A stretch of DNA of 64,000 nt from Bacteroidota bacterium (GTDB lineage Bacteria > Bacteroidota > Bacteroidia > Cytophagales > Cytophagaceae): positions 8,716-72,715 of the forward strand of contig JAEVZS010000029.1 in NCBI GenBank assembly GCA_023392125.1, read 5' to 3'. The notes under the pieces were generated by a model. It did no database searches. It had not been told where the DNA came from and saw only the letters and a program-made list of their open reading frames with translations. Within the stretch, counting starts at the first letter, position 1; the number at the start of each line of letters is the position of its first letter. Position numbers and translations under genes: made by a program. Shown here piece by piece: positions 50,975 to 63,300 of this stretch.

Positions 50975-51303
50975 ATAAAAAAGTTTACCAAAAACATTTA
51001 AATGCTATAGCAACAATACCGGTTCAAAAAACAGCGAATAAAATCAGTATACATTAAGTATCCGGATAAAAAATAATTACCACATTCCGTTAAACGAGCA
51101 AAGCAGCTGATATCTGACAAACATAAAAATCAATTATTTTACCGGCAAATATAAACTAATCAAATACAAAACAACTAATTATTTTCAAATACCTGTTAAA
51201 CTAATAAAACCAATCATAACAGCCTTTTGCATATATCCCTTCAACATAAAGCCACCGGCTGCAGCGCAACCGGTGGCTTTTACATTATACAGGCAGGCTG
51301 CGG
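50975..51303. other. Intergenic region with terminator
   Basis: 329 bp of AT-rich sequence between the PAS protein start and the end of the giant gene. The only feature recognised is the terminator at 51248-51280. Confidence 0.5.
51248..51280 (-). terminator. Terminator of the giant T9SS gene
   Basis: AAAGCCACCGG (51248-51258) pairs perfectly with CCGGTGGCTTT (51270-51280); 24 nt after the stop at 51304 on the minus strand. Confidence 0.85.
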
Positions 51304-54300
51304 TTATTCCTTACGTATCTTCTGAACATAATTTTTACCATTCAGATTTACAATCATCCAGTATACGCCGGCAGGAGCATAACGTATATCAATCTCCGCC
51401 AGCTGACCGCCGGCAATCTCCCGGCCGGTAGCCGTATACATGGTCGCTCCTCTGGCATCGACAATACGAATATCTGCGCGCTCTGCTGCTGCATTGCTCA
51501 GATCAACACGGAACACACCATTGTTCGGGTTCGGATAGACATGGATACCAATACTTTCCATACGATCAGTATAGTCAGTAATAACCATCTCAAGACGTTC
51601 CGATTTTCCTTTGCAACCATACTCATCCGTCACCTCAACCTGGTACACTCCGTTTTCAGTAACCGTTATTGCCTGCTGATAGTATTCAAGCGACTGATCA
51701 TTGAAGTACCACTGATAGCTTTCTGCATCAGAAGCCGTCAGTACAATACCGTCAATACTTACCGTTGGTTCAGGGTTTTCACGAACGGTCATAGTAACCA
51801 CATTCGTCTTCCCGGCCTGCAAGGGGTCAGAAGCTTCGCTTACCACAGCACTTACTCTGTCTCCCTGTCTGATTCCGGAAGTTGTAAAGAGCGCGTCACC
51901 GGCACCTTCTACGATCAGATCATTAATAAACCAGCTGTATACAGGTTCTGTCATCTCCTGTGCAGGCTGAATCTGGAAGCTTACTTCTGTGCCTTCGCAG
52001 ATCGCCGTAGCTTCTGCATAAAGTATCGCCTTTACAGATCCATCGGTTACTGTCAGCGTAAATGTACCGCTGGCCGACATGCCGGACACATCTGAAGCTG
52101 TCATTCTTACTACGAGTACCTGAGCTTCTTCCGGTAAACCACTCAGCGTCGGACCGGCAGGATCAAATGCCAGCCAGGCCGGAAGCTCGGAGCCGTCTTC
52201 CATACTCAGACTGTAGCGAAGCTGATCATCCGGATCTGCATCTGCAAATATACCGGACGGAATGGTAAAGCTAAACTCCTCACCTGCTGTCAGCCACTGA
52301 TTGGCAAGCTGACCGGCGTATTCAGGTGCATCATTGACCGGAAGGACAGTTACTGTCAGGCTCTCAGAGTGCAGGTTATTGAATGCCTGCCCATCGTTGG
52401 CAATGATCACAAACTCCTGGACTCCAAACTTATCTTTTACTGAAGTAATCCGAAGCTCACCGGTATGATTGTCAAACACAATATTCACCAGTTCGGAAAC
52501 CTCAGGCTCTACAGAATAGCGAACAATCTGCTCGCGTTCCGCTTCCGGCACTTCTCCCGGTAGTACATATACAATTACAGTCTCTTCAAAATCCTCCTCC
52601 CTGCTGATTTCATTTTCAGAAAGGGTAAACTTCGGAGCCGTATTGTTTTCATTCACTATATGCACCTCCTGAGCTGATGTTTTCAGAGGCTCAATATTAC
52701 CGGTACTGTCAATCGCCTGTATGTAGAAAGCGTACGTACTGCCACGCTTTCCGGCAAACTCGACGGATGTAGCAGAAATATAGTCTGTACCAGCCAGACT
52801 ATCGGAATAATATACGGCAAAAGGTCCTCCGTTTTCAGAAACGAACAGCTGATAAGCAGCTATACCAGAACCAACATCCGATCCGCTCCAGCTTACCGTA
52901 AACGTGGTATCGTAAGTCATTGAGGGAAGGTCTTCCAACCAGCTCACCGGATGAGTCGCATCGATGGTATTGAACCATGTATTGGTAATAATCGGCGCAT
53001 TATCATCAAATACAATGGAAGCCTCAGCCTGTATGACATCTTCGGTCACAGCAGCAGCAGCAGGTAATATCCTATAGCTTACATAGCCCTGACCTATACC
53101 GGAAGAATCATTGACAGCAAGGAAACCTTTCATAGGATCCAGAGGTGGAAGCCCGGTCAGAGGATCAATACTCTGCAACAGCCAGAAGGCTTCTTTGCGG
53201 ACAATATCAACACCTGCGGTCACCTGAAGCAGGATATCCAATGAATCGGTCAGGTCCAGCGTAACTGTATAATTGGCTATATTATCCGGTACTTCAAACA
53301 CATACGGACCGAATCCGAAACTTCCGAGGCGCAGGCTAAGCGGATTGACCAGACTATCCAGCTTCTGTGTGATTTCCACCCGCTGAGCCGGAGCTGTTGC
53401 CAGCTCAGGATCATTTTCGAAGAAAATCACATACGGAAGCTGCTCATGTTTGCCAACCCAGGCAGCCTCACCATAACCGATCGGGCCAAGTATCTCATTC
53501 GGATCACAGGATGCATAAACCGGTACACATATAGCATCAGAGACCGCGTCACAAGCCAGATCCATTCTTCCCTGATCGCAGGCAACCCAGCACGCCGCGG
53601 CACAAGCTCCTCCCGCGACAGCGGTCCATGGGCCAGGTGGTACCCTCAGCATACAGGCAAGCGCTACTCCCAGACATCGCTTTTGACACATTTTACGGCC
53701 AACCAGCAGTTTACAGGCTACATTGGTAATCGTGCAACAATTACCCATTCCAGGACCACCACCACAATTAGGTCTGAATATCGGAGAAGCACACCTTTCC
53801 AGACATTCTATCTCGGTTTTATTACATCCGCAATATCCCCGGAAAATCTTTTTAGGATCATTCGGGCACTGATCATTACAATCCGGAGTGCCATCACCAT
53901 CCGAATCTTCATCCGGATTGCCGCAACCACAGGCACCCTCTGAGGTTTTCTCAGGATCGTTCGGACACTTATCCAGACAATAGTCCGGTGTACCATCGCC
54001 ATCGGAGTCATCATCCGGCAGGTAGCACCCGCATTTACCCGGTTCTGTTTTCTGAGGATCATATGGACAACGATCCTGGCAATCCGGCGTACCATCTCCA
54101 TCAGTATCTTTATCCTCTACCCCACAGCCACACTGACCGGGATCGGTTTTATTGGGATCAGACGGACATCCGTCATTGCAATCCAGCGTACCATCACCAT
54201 CGGAGTCATTGTCCGGCGTATCACAACCACAGACACCGGGTTCTGTCTTACCGGAATTTTCCGGGCAGTTGTCAAAGCAATCCGGTGTACCGTCTCCATC

Positions 54301-57300
54301 ACTGTCTTTGTCCGGTGTACCGCACCCGCAGCTTCCCGGTTCCGTCTTATTCGGATCATTCGGGCACTGATCATAGCAGTCCGCAACACCATCGCCATCC
54401 GAATCTGTATCAGGAGTGCCACAGCCACAGATACCCGGCTGGGTTTTGTTTGGATCAAAAGGACACGGATCTATACAATCCGGAGTACCGTCTCCATCGC
54501 TGTCTATATCCGGAATACCACATCCACAGACGCCCGGATCCGTTTTGGCAGGATCTGCCGGACAGGCGTCAGGCTGGCAATCATATACCCCATCACCATC
54601 AGAATCCGTATCCGGCACATTACATCCGCAAATACCCGGAGATACCTTGTTCCGGTCTGTCGGACAGGCATCCAGACAGTCCACTACTCCATCACCATCC
54701 GAGTCAGCATCCGCCCGGTCGCATCCGCAACTACCCGGTGTTGTTTTAGACGGGTTCTGCGGACATCCATCCTTGCAATCAGGCACTCCGTCTCCATCAC
54801 TATCTTTGTCAGAAACACCGCAACCACAAGCTCCCGGTTCTGTTTTATTCGGATCATTCGGGCAACGGTCACGACAGTCAGGGGAACCATCTCCATCGCT
54901 ATCCGCATCATCTACTCCGCAACCGCAGGCTCCTGGTACCGTCTTATTCGGGTCATTGGGACATTTGTCCTTACAATCTGCCACTCCGTCTCCGTCGCTG
55001 TCTGTATCCGCTACTCCGCAACCACAATCCCCTGGTTCTGTTTTGTCCGGATCTGCCGGACATTTATCCAGACAATCCGGAGTACCGTCTCCATCCGCAT
55101 CCGCGTTATCATCTTTTCCGCAGCCACATATACCAGGCTCTGTTTTTTTAGGATCCAGCGGACATTTATCCAGGACATTCGGGGTTCCGTCTCCATCCGC
55201 ATCCTCCAGAGGAACATATTTTAACATGAGCGTATTCGCTCCGGAAAGTTCCAGACTAAAGTTTCCGAAAACCGAATTATGTTTCCGGAAATCGGAAAGG
55301 TCTATGGTAAAGGCAGCAACATGGAAGCCGGTAATACCCTGATCCGCAATTGCGATTGGCCATTGCTGTGTATGCATCGGATTCCAGTTGGCCGCAGATC
55401 CGGATTCATTGTCCGGATTCAGGGAAGTCACTTTTATCGTAAACGGATTACCCGCATTGGCATTTATAACCAATGTATTCGTAGTGCGAAGCAGATCCCA
55501 GCCCGGATCATTGCCTGCCTGACCGTTCATGTCATTGATTTCCCACAGATAGTTGCCATTCCCATGGAACACAATAGACGGATATTCCGCAGTTCCCGGA
55601 CTATTACCCGGACTGAAATCATAACGTCCCTCAAGCTCTTCTTCATCCAGAAGGCCAGTCGCAATATAATTGTTCCGAAGCATGATTGTCGCAAAAGCAG
55701 CGGAGTCGTTAAGAAGCACCAGGTTTGATGCATCTGCGAACTCAGGCTGTAGTAACGCTCCTTTTCTTGTCTCTTCAATGACATCCAACTCGTTTTCAAT
55801 AAACTGTTTTCTGGTCAAAGGTCTTACCTTCAGATAGCCTACGGGATAGGAACTGTATCGTGTCGCCTTTATGGAAATTTCAGCCTCCAGTATTTCGCCG
55901 GGTTTTACATCTCTTGCGAGCAATTCAGCTACTTGTAAATTTCCAACATCCAGATCCTCGCCTCCCGTCATATAATATTCGCTGAAATTGTCAATCTCTA
56001 CCTGATCTCTGTATTCCTCAGGATAGCGATCCGACATTTTTTTAAGATTAGGCGAGGTTCGGAAACGCTGTACCTGATCTTCCGCTGGTGCATATAATGC
56101 TACTTCCAGATAAGGTATATCAACATTGGCAACAGACTTAAGGGTAAACTTCCAGGTACCTACCGTGCCTACTCTCAGAGATGCCGGGGCAATTGTTCCA
56201 TAAACCACTTCCGGTGAGGTCGGCTTTTCAACCTGTATACCAGACTCAAGACGTACAATTTCACCATCCGCATTACGGGCTACAAGGTTATAAACACCTT
56301 CTTCCGTATTGCTCAGATTCCAGCGCAGCCCAAGTTCCATGCTACTCTTAAATCTGGTAACAACCGCGTCAGCAACCAGCGCTTTTGTAACCGGATGCTC
56401 CAGATACAATGCTATTCCGGTACGGAAACCGGCACCCTGTACCTCATTGCTCACCACACCTTGTCCCAATACTGAAGCACGGGCATTGAGAATGGAGAAT
56501 GGCAGTACTTCCGCCAGCAGGGTTATTTCCTGCTGTCCGTAATAGCTGTCCGGTGTTGTAATCAGCAGATAATAGGTCCCGGCTTTGGTTTCCGGAATCA
56601 GGATAGTCTGGTTCGGAACACCCTCATCCTTATAGATGTAATCATAATCATCAGGACCAGGAACCCGGTCATAGGCTATGTATATCTGATTATTTCCACT
56701 GCTTCGGTTGCTGCTCAGATAAACAATCATATCCAGGTTTTCTCCTACCGCAACCTGATAATAGAGACGTTCTCTGTAATCAAGCGGGCTCTTTACCGGC
56801 TCACCTGTATGAATAACCGGAATCGAAGCACTCACCGTCCCCTCTGACACACCGGTATTATTCCCCAGATTGGTTTCCGGAATGGATTGAATGGTATTAG
56901 TACGGGCCAGACCGAAATAATCACCCGGCATTACACCCGGCATCTGATAGGTAATTTCCCGACTGACCGACTCTCCGGGTTTGAGATCCAGATAGTGGTC
57001 TCTGGTGCGAAGCAGGTAATCATTGGTTTCGATCAGCAACTGATCTTTGGAGAAATACGCATCATCCCTGATCTGTCCGACGGCTCTTCCGCTACCCTGA
57101 TTATGAATCTGATAGCTCACCGTAATTTCCTTGCCAGGAGTGGTTTTTTCCGGAATCACTACCTGACGGACAACAAGGTCAGAAGCTTCCACCGGGTTAA
57201 TACGAATCAGCTTTGCATACGAATTATTGTCTTCTCCATTGTATTCGAATACAGAGTTGAGATAATCTGCGATCGCTCTCAGATAATAATTGCCGGTCAG

Positions 57301-60300
57301 GTTGGCCGGAATGGTAATGCTAACTGTTGTATTAATCGAAGCACCCGGAGCAATGGTTTGCAATACCCTGCTACCTGTCAGACCATTCAGAATCGCTCCG
57401 TTGGGATTGGCCGCCAGCTCCGTTTTAAAGCTCCATCCGCTGGCAGCAGTTGCTACTCCTGCATTTCGGATCACGAGGGTAGCCTGGACACGTTCGCCCG
57501 CGAGTACAACGTCCGGCACGATAATGCTATCAATAACCAGATCCGGAGTTTCCGGAATACGAATCTCAACAGGAACAGCGTAATAGTTATTCTTCTGCGT
57601 CGTATCATTGACAGGAAGTATTTCCATATTCCTTGTTGAAGGGTTCAGATAGGACCCAGTCCGGGCAATCAGATAATACGTTCCGGAAAGCGTATTGGCA
57701 AGATTAATCTTAAACTGTCCGCTATATCCGGAAGCTGGCTGTAAAATTCCGTTTCTTCGCAACGAATGCAGGCTTACATCATCAGCGCTATAAACAGAAT
57801 CTTTGGAAAGTACCAACCGGTCCTCCCATAACAGCGTTCCGGTAAAGCCTTCTCCGATATTTCGTACTTCGAAATCGATCAGCAGCTGATCGCCTGCGTA
57901 CATGACTGACGGCACATTGCTGCAGGAAATCGCAAGATCAGAATAGACCGGACGTATATGAATCGCTTTATGAGCAAGGTTATTTCCCTCCTTATCATGC
58001 TCATATACTTTTCTCGTATTATCTGAATTGATTCGCAGGTAATAGGTGCCATGAATATGAAGCGGCAGTGGTAATTTACTGTCGTTGGTATATCCCAAAC
58101 GGGCACCCAGTCCTGCCGGATTGTTGATCAGTACTGAGTCGGCTGCACTAAAATGCCGGGCAAACGTTGATAAACGAGCCTGATTCGTATCCCTTACCAG
58201 TCCGTAGCTATCACTCCATGCCTGCGCTACAATAGTATCTCCCGCATTATAGCTTAGCCAGGAAAGGCTCAGCGTATCACCCTGGGTTACTTCCTGAGGT
58301 ATATGCTCTATATTTCGGATCACCAGGTCAGGATAAGCTGCCAGTCTGATCACAGAAGGCGCTTCACTACGCAGGATGTTGTCCTTTTCGTAGGTATACT
58401 CGAAAACCTGACGGGAAGCATCCGCATATACATACAGATAAAACTGACCGCTTATACCATCCGGAATCTTCAGATGCAGCTCATCGGAATAGGTGTCACC
58501 AGCCTTTAAAGACGATCCTCCTGTACGCACCTTATAGCCAATTTCAACAGAAGCCTGCTGATTAAAGGTATCAAGCTGAGAGATATAAATACGGTCAATC
58601 CAGGCATTTTCCACCGGAGCATTTGCTCCGTCGTTGCTGACTGTCCAGCGGACCGGGACAGTTTGTCCTGACTGCATTTCAGCCGGCATCGACACCGCTT
58701 TTACCACCAGGTTCGGCGGTGGATTGAGATAGACCTGAATAGCTTTTGGCTCCGAACGGTTATTACTTGTAAACAGCTCATTGTCGATATCCCGGTCAGC
58801 ATCTGTTCGCACATGCAGATAGTAATCTCCGTAAAAGTCATGTGGTATCTTTACTCTGAATGTCTTATAGTATACGCTGTCCGGGCTGAAGTAATCCGGA
58901 GTATTGTACCATTGAGTAGTAACAGCAGCAGCATTTCCGCCCGGCAGATAGCAGCGGTCAGATGAAAAACGCTCCTTACGGAATCCAATAGTTTTGCCTT
59001 CCAGCACACGCACTGTTCCGGAGAAATATACCGGGTCCTGTCCTATGGAAAGCTCATCCGTCCAGACAGTATGTTCCAGATTCGGACAGGTCATGCCTGA
59101 CTGAGTAGTACGATCAGTTACTTTTTTACCTTTTGCTTCAGCATTACCAATATTTTTTACCCCATAGGTTACCGTAATGGTATCTCCCCCAAACACAACC
59201 GCAGGTGCAGCCACACTCACAATCTGAAGATCCGGTGTAGCCGGTATCGATACATGAAGCGGATAGGCGTATCCGATATTGTTGGTAGTCGATGATTCAA
59301 TCAGCCCGTTAAAAGGACGTTCTACCCGAACAAGGACATAGTAATCTCCAAAAACGGTTTTGGGCAGCTTAAATGTACCATAATTGGTATAACCCTGCCC
59401 GGGAACAAGGAAATTCAGCCGTTTTACAGTACCCAGTCTGATATCATTATTGTCATACAGCGTATCCAGTGAAAGGTATACTGTTTCATCCCAGTTTTCT
59501 GAAATGGTGCTTCCCTTACCGATATTCCGCACATCCCAGTTGACACTAAGATCTCCGGCTGAATAGGCAAAAACCGGAATCTGTACATTTTCGACAATCA
59601 GATCCGGAAGCTCTCTGACATGGAAAGCATATACCGGACTTTCTGTACTGTAACAGGAGTTTTTGGAAACTACCTGCCAGACATAATTTCTTCCGTAATC
59701 TAAATCCTTAATTTCATGACGTATACTAGACGTATTGGCAATGCGAGGGTTTACCGGACGCTCAGTAGTATCCGGCCAGATATACAAATCGTACAACCCT
59801 GAGTTGCTGCCAGGTCTCCACGAGATGGTAAACGGCTGCGTAAGATTTAATGTCTGATTTTCTGGAACTACATCCGATACTGTCATTGGCGGCACCGGAT
59901 CGATAACTCTGATTTTCAGACTATCTCTGAATAAACAGCCAAGGGAAGAACGTAAGTCGGCATAATAGATCGTAGTATCAACCGGACTTACCCGTATAGC
60001 AGAGCTGACCGCTCCGGTAGACCACACAACAGACTGTGTGTTGACTGTTCGGAGCTCAGTCTCATCCCCGCGACATAACGTCTGTGAGCCGACAGCCTGA
60101 ATGGATGGTTTATTTTCTATCTGAATGCTCACCGGAGCTGAAACGGACTCACAGCCTCTCGCGTCACGATACGTAACGGTATAGTTTCCTTTTTCTGAAA
60201 CCCATATGGCAGAAGCCTGACTTCCCTCAGACCACACTATATTGTCCGACTGGTCGGATGACAGACGTACAGAGTCTCCAAAGCACAGATTGAGCGAACC

Positions 60301-63300
60301 GGAATAGGTAATAACCGGAGCCGCAGGTGCAGGTGTCACATTAACCTGAATAAATACTGTATCAGTCACGGAACATCCCGCTCCGTTATCGGCAACAACA
60401 CGATAGGTTGTATTTACCGTCGGACTTACTGTAATCCGGCCGGATACTGCACCAGTATTCCAGACAAACCGCTGAGCCAGTCCCTGCACGGAAAGTGTAA
60501 GAGGGCTGCCTGCACATACAGTGGTATCCGCACTATATTCAAGAATCTGCGGACGAGGTACTACATTAATGGTAATACTGTCTGAATAGGTACACCCTGC
60601 AGTATTTTCCATCGTTACTTTATAGGTAGTCAGCACAGATGGACTAACTTTCAAAGGCTGATTAACCGAGCCTGCCTCCCAGGTCCATTCCGAGGCGTTC
60701 ACAACCTGCAATGTTACTGTATCACCCAGGCAGACTGCCGTAGCCGGACTGGCTTCTACTCTTGGCTTAACCGGATAGTTTACCCGGAATATATCAGATA
60801 CCGCGCTACATCCGGACGCATTGGTATGCCGCACGGTATAATTGCCTGTTCCGGAAACATAGCGGCTTGCTACGGTCAGATTATCTGACCAGCGAATATT
60901 AGATTCAACACTGGAAGTCAGCAATATGGAATCACCAGGACACAAAGCGGTATTTCCCACCGCGCTGATCACGGGCTTTTCTGGCAGAGTCAGTACCTGC
61001 ACCCGCACGGTATCATTTTTCACACAGCCATTCACATTGGTAATCCTGACACTATATATGGTATTTACTGTCGGAGCTACCTGTATTTGCGCTGAAGCTG
61101 ATCCTGTGCTCCACAAATAGCTGCTGCCACCACCAGCTACAAGGCGCAGATTGCTTCCCTGACAAACTGTGGAATCCCTGAAGTTAAGCGAAGTAACCAT
61201 AGCCGCATGGCTACGGACAATTACAGAAATCGTGTCATTGGCACTGTTCTGATCAGCTTCCAGATTACTGATAACTTCTATCCGGTATTCACCGTTTACG
61301 GACAGATCAACAGGCTTGCTGAATGTAAAGTTTTGCGATGCTCCCGGACCTATCGACACTTTTACTGTATCCTTTTCCCACTCACCGCTATTAACCCGGT
61401 AAGCAACCTCAAACCCTGCCTGAGGCAGACTTCCGAAATTACGAACAGCAACAGTTACATTAAGCGGTTCATTGTATCCGCACCCACTCAGCGGATTGAC
61501 TACTGAAGCAATACCCACATCATTGCCTAACCCGGAAAACTCATCAGCTCCGATATCAGGAGTCGATGGATGTCTTGGATCTCCATCGATATCGGTGGTA
61601 ATACCGGCAATAGGCCGGGCTGCGCCATTGAGCGCTTCCTGACGCACATGCAGATCATCATCCGCAGTAAAGAGAGGATCTACAGACAGCGACTGAGCAT
61701 CCTGATTACTTGCCGTTCTCCAGGCAGTAAGATTGGCGCGCTCGCTACCCCAGTATCCAAGTTGGGTTCCGGTGCTAAACAGGTTATTATAGTTACTTTC
61801 TTCTACTGCCCCGACTGAGCCGATATTGACAGCATAACCACCACCCGTATTGGCAAAAATGTTATTGACAAAACGATTGCCTGCACCACCGCCACTTACT
61901 GCCAGCGCATTGCTTCCGCTGTGGACGCTTATACAATGTATACTATTGTAATATATATGCTGATAATTCGAGGCTGAAAGCTGAATACCGGAGATCTGAG
62001 CTGAACCTGTCAGTACAACAAAGTTATTGACTACCTGCCCTGGAGCAAATGCAGTACCCTGCACATTGGCAAGTATGATTCCATAACGACCGGTTGACTG
62101 CTGAATATGGTTTTTCAGAATACGTGTATCATTTCCGCACTGTGACAGATAAACAGCTGTATAATCCGAACGGCTTCCGGCAGCAACAAAACGGTTGGAT
62201 TCTATTATACTTTGTCCGCCATACTGCAACAAGATGGCCCGATAAGACTGGCCGGTAAACTCATTGCCCTGAACTAACACTCCCGTTTCATAACCATTGG
62301 AGTTTCCGGAAAGATTAATTCCGTAGCTACCTCCTTTTATCAGGTTATTGATAAAACGTGTATCTGAATCTATATCCGCTCCTGAATAAATAACCGATTG
62401 TCCCGCCGTCGTTCCCGCGCTGGCATAACCCTCAATACTATTATTAAGGAAGCGGTTGCCCTGCGCGCCATTTTGCAACAGGACAGCAACCGCATTGGTA
62501 GTACCGGTCGCCCGTATAGTCATTTTCTCGAACGTCATATGATCCGCTCCGTCCAAGGCCATCGTGTAGTTGCTCGCAGAAGTTGCAGACTGATAATACA
62601 ATATTACAGAGGTGCTGTCTCCGGTAGCAGAACGATAGCTTATCGTATTGGTGGCAGAGCTCCCGACAATCTGTGGAATACGGATCTGTTCATTATACTC
62701 TCCACCAGCGACAGTAAAGACAACCGGACCTGCAATTCCGCCCATAACAAGGTTATGTACCGTCTCTTCAAAGCTATGGAATGTATTAAATGACTCCTGC
62801 CCCAACGTATATTCTCCCTTAAGCGCAGCGTACAGATCATCCACCCGGATGGTGTCATTGCCGTTGCTTTCATCTTCCATACCGTTGGGACTGCTTACCC
62901 AGGCCCTGATAGTATAGGCAGTATTGATGGCAAAATCAGCATTTCCGATCTCAACTATTTTTGTTTTACCTTCATCAAGAGCACCAAGCCACTCGAAAAC
63001 AGGCTGAGGCTGTCCGTTTATTTCCCAGTTGATCGTGACATTCTGCAAACTGTTGCCGGCATTATTAACCAGCGTAACAAGCACCGGATGATTTCCGGCT
63101 ACAAATGGTTTCACAGGCGCTACTACCTGAAGCAGCCCTGCATCAGCCAGAGCTGTACCAAACTCATCTGCACCAATATCCGGTGTATGTATATCCCTGC
63201 TTTGCCCGTCGATATCAACTGTTACTTCAGCTACAGCAATTCCGGCTGCATTCAGCGACACATTGCCCACATGCAAATCAGTCTCGGAAGCATATAGTGG

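Noticed and set aside
53800..55210. Regular ~99-bp direct repeats that could suggest a CRISPR or satellite array
   Set aside because: The units are in-frame protein repeats (thrombospondin type 3) with variable codons, and there are no unique spacers or cas genes.
54416..55342. Long plus-strand open frame of ~308 codons (and 53988-54749)
   Set aside because: It is the complement of the repeat region of the giant gene; low-complexity Pro/Ser/His translation and no start context.
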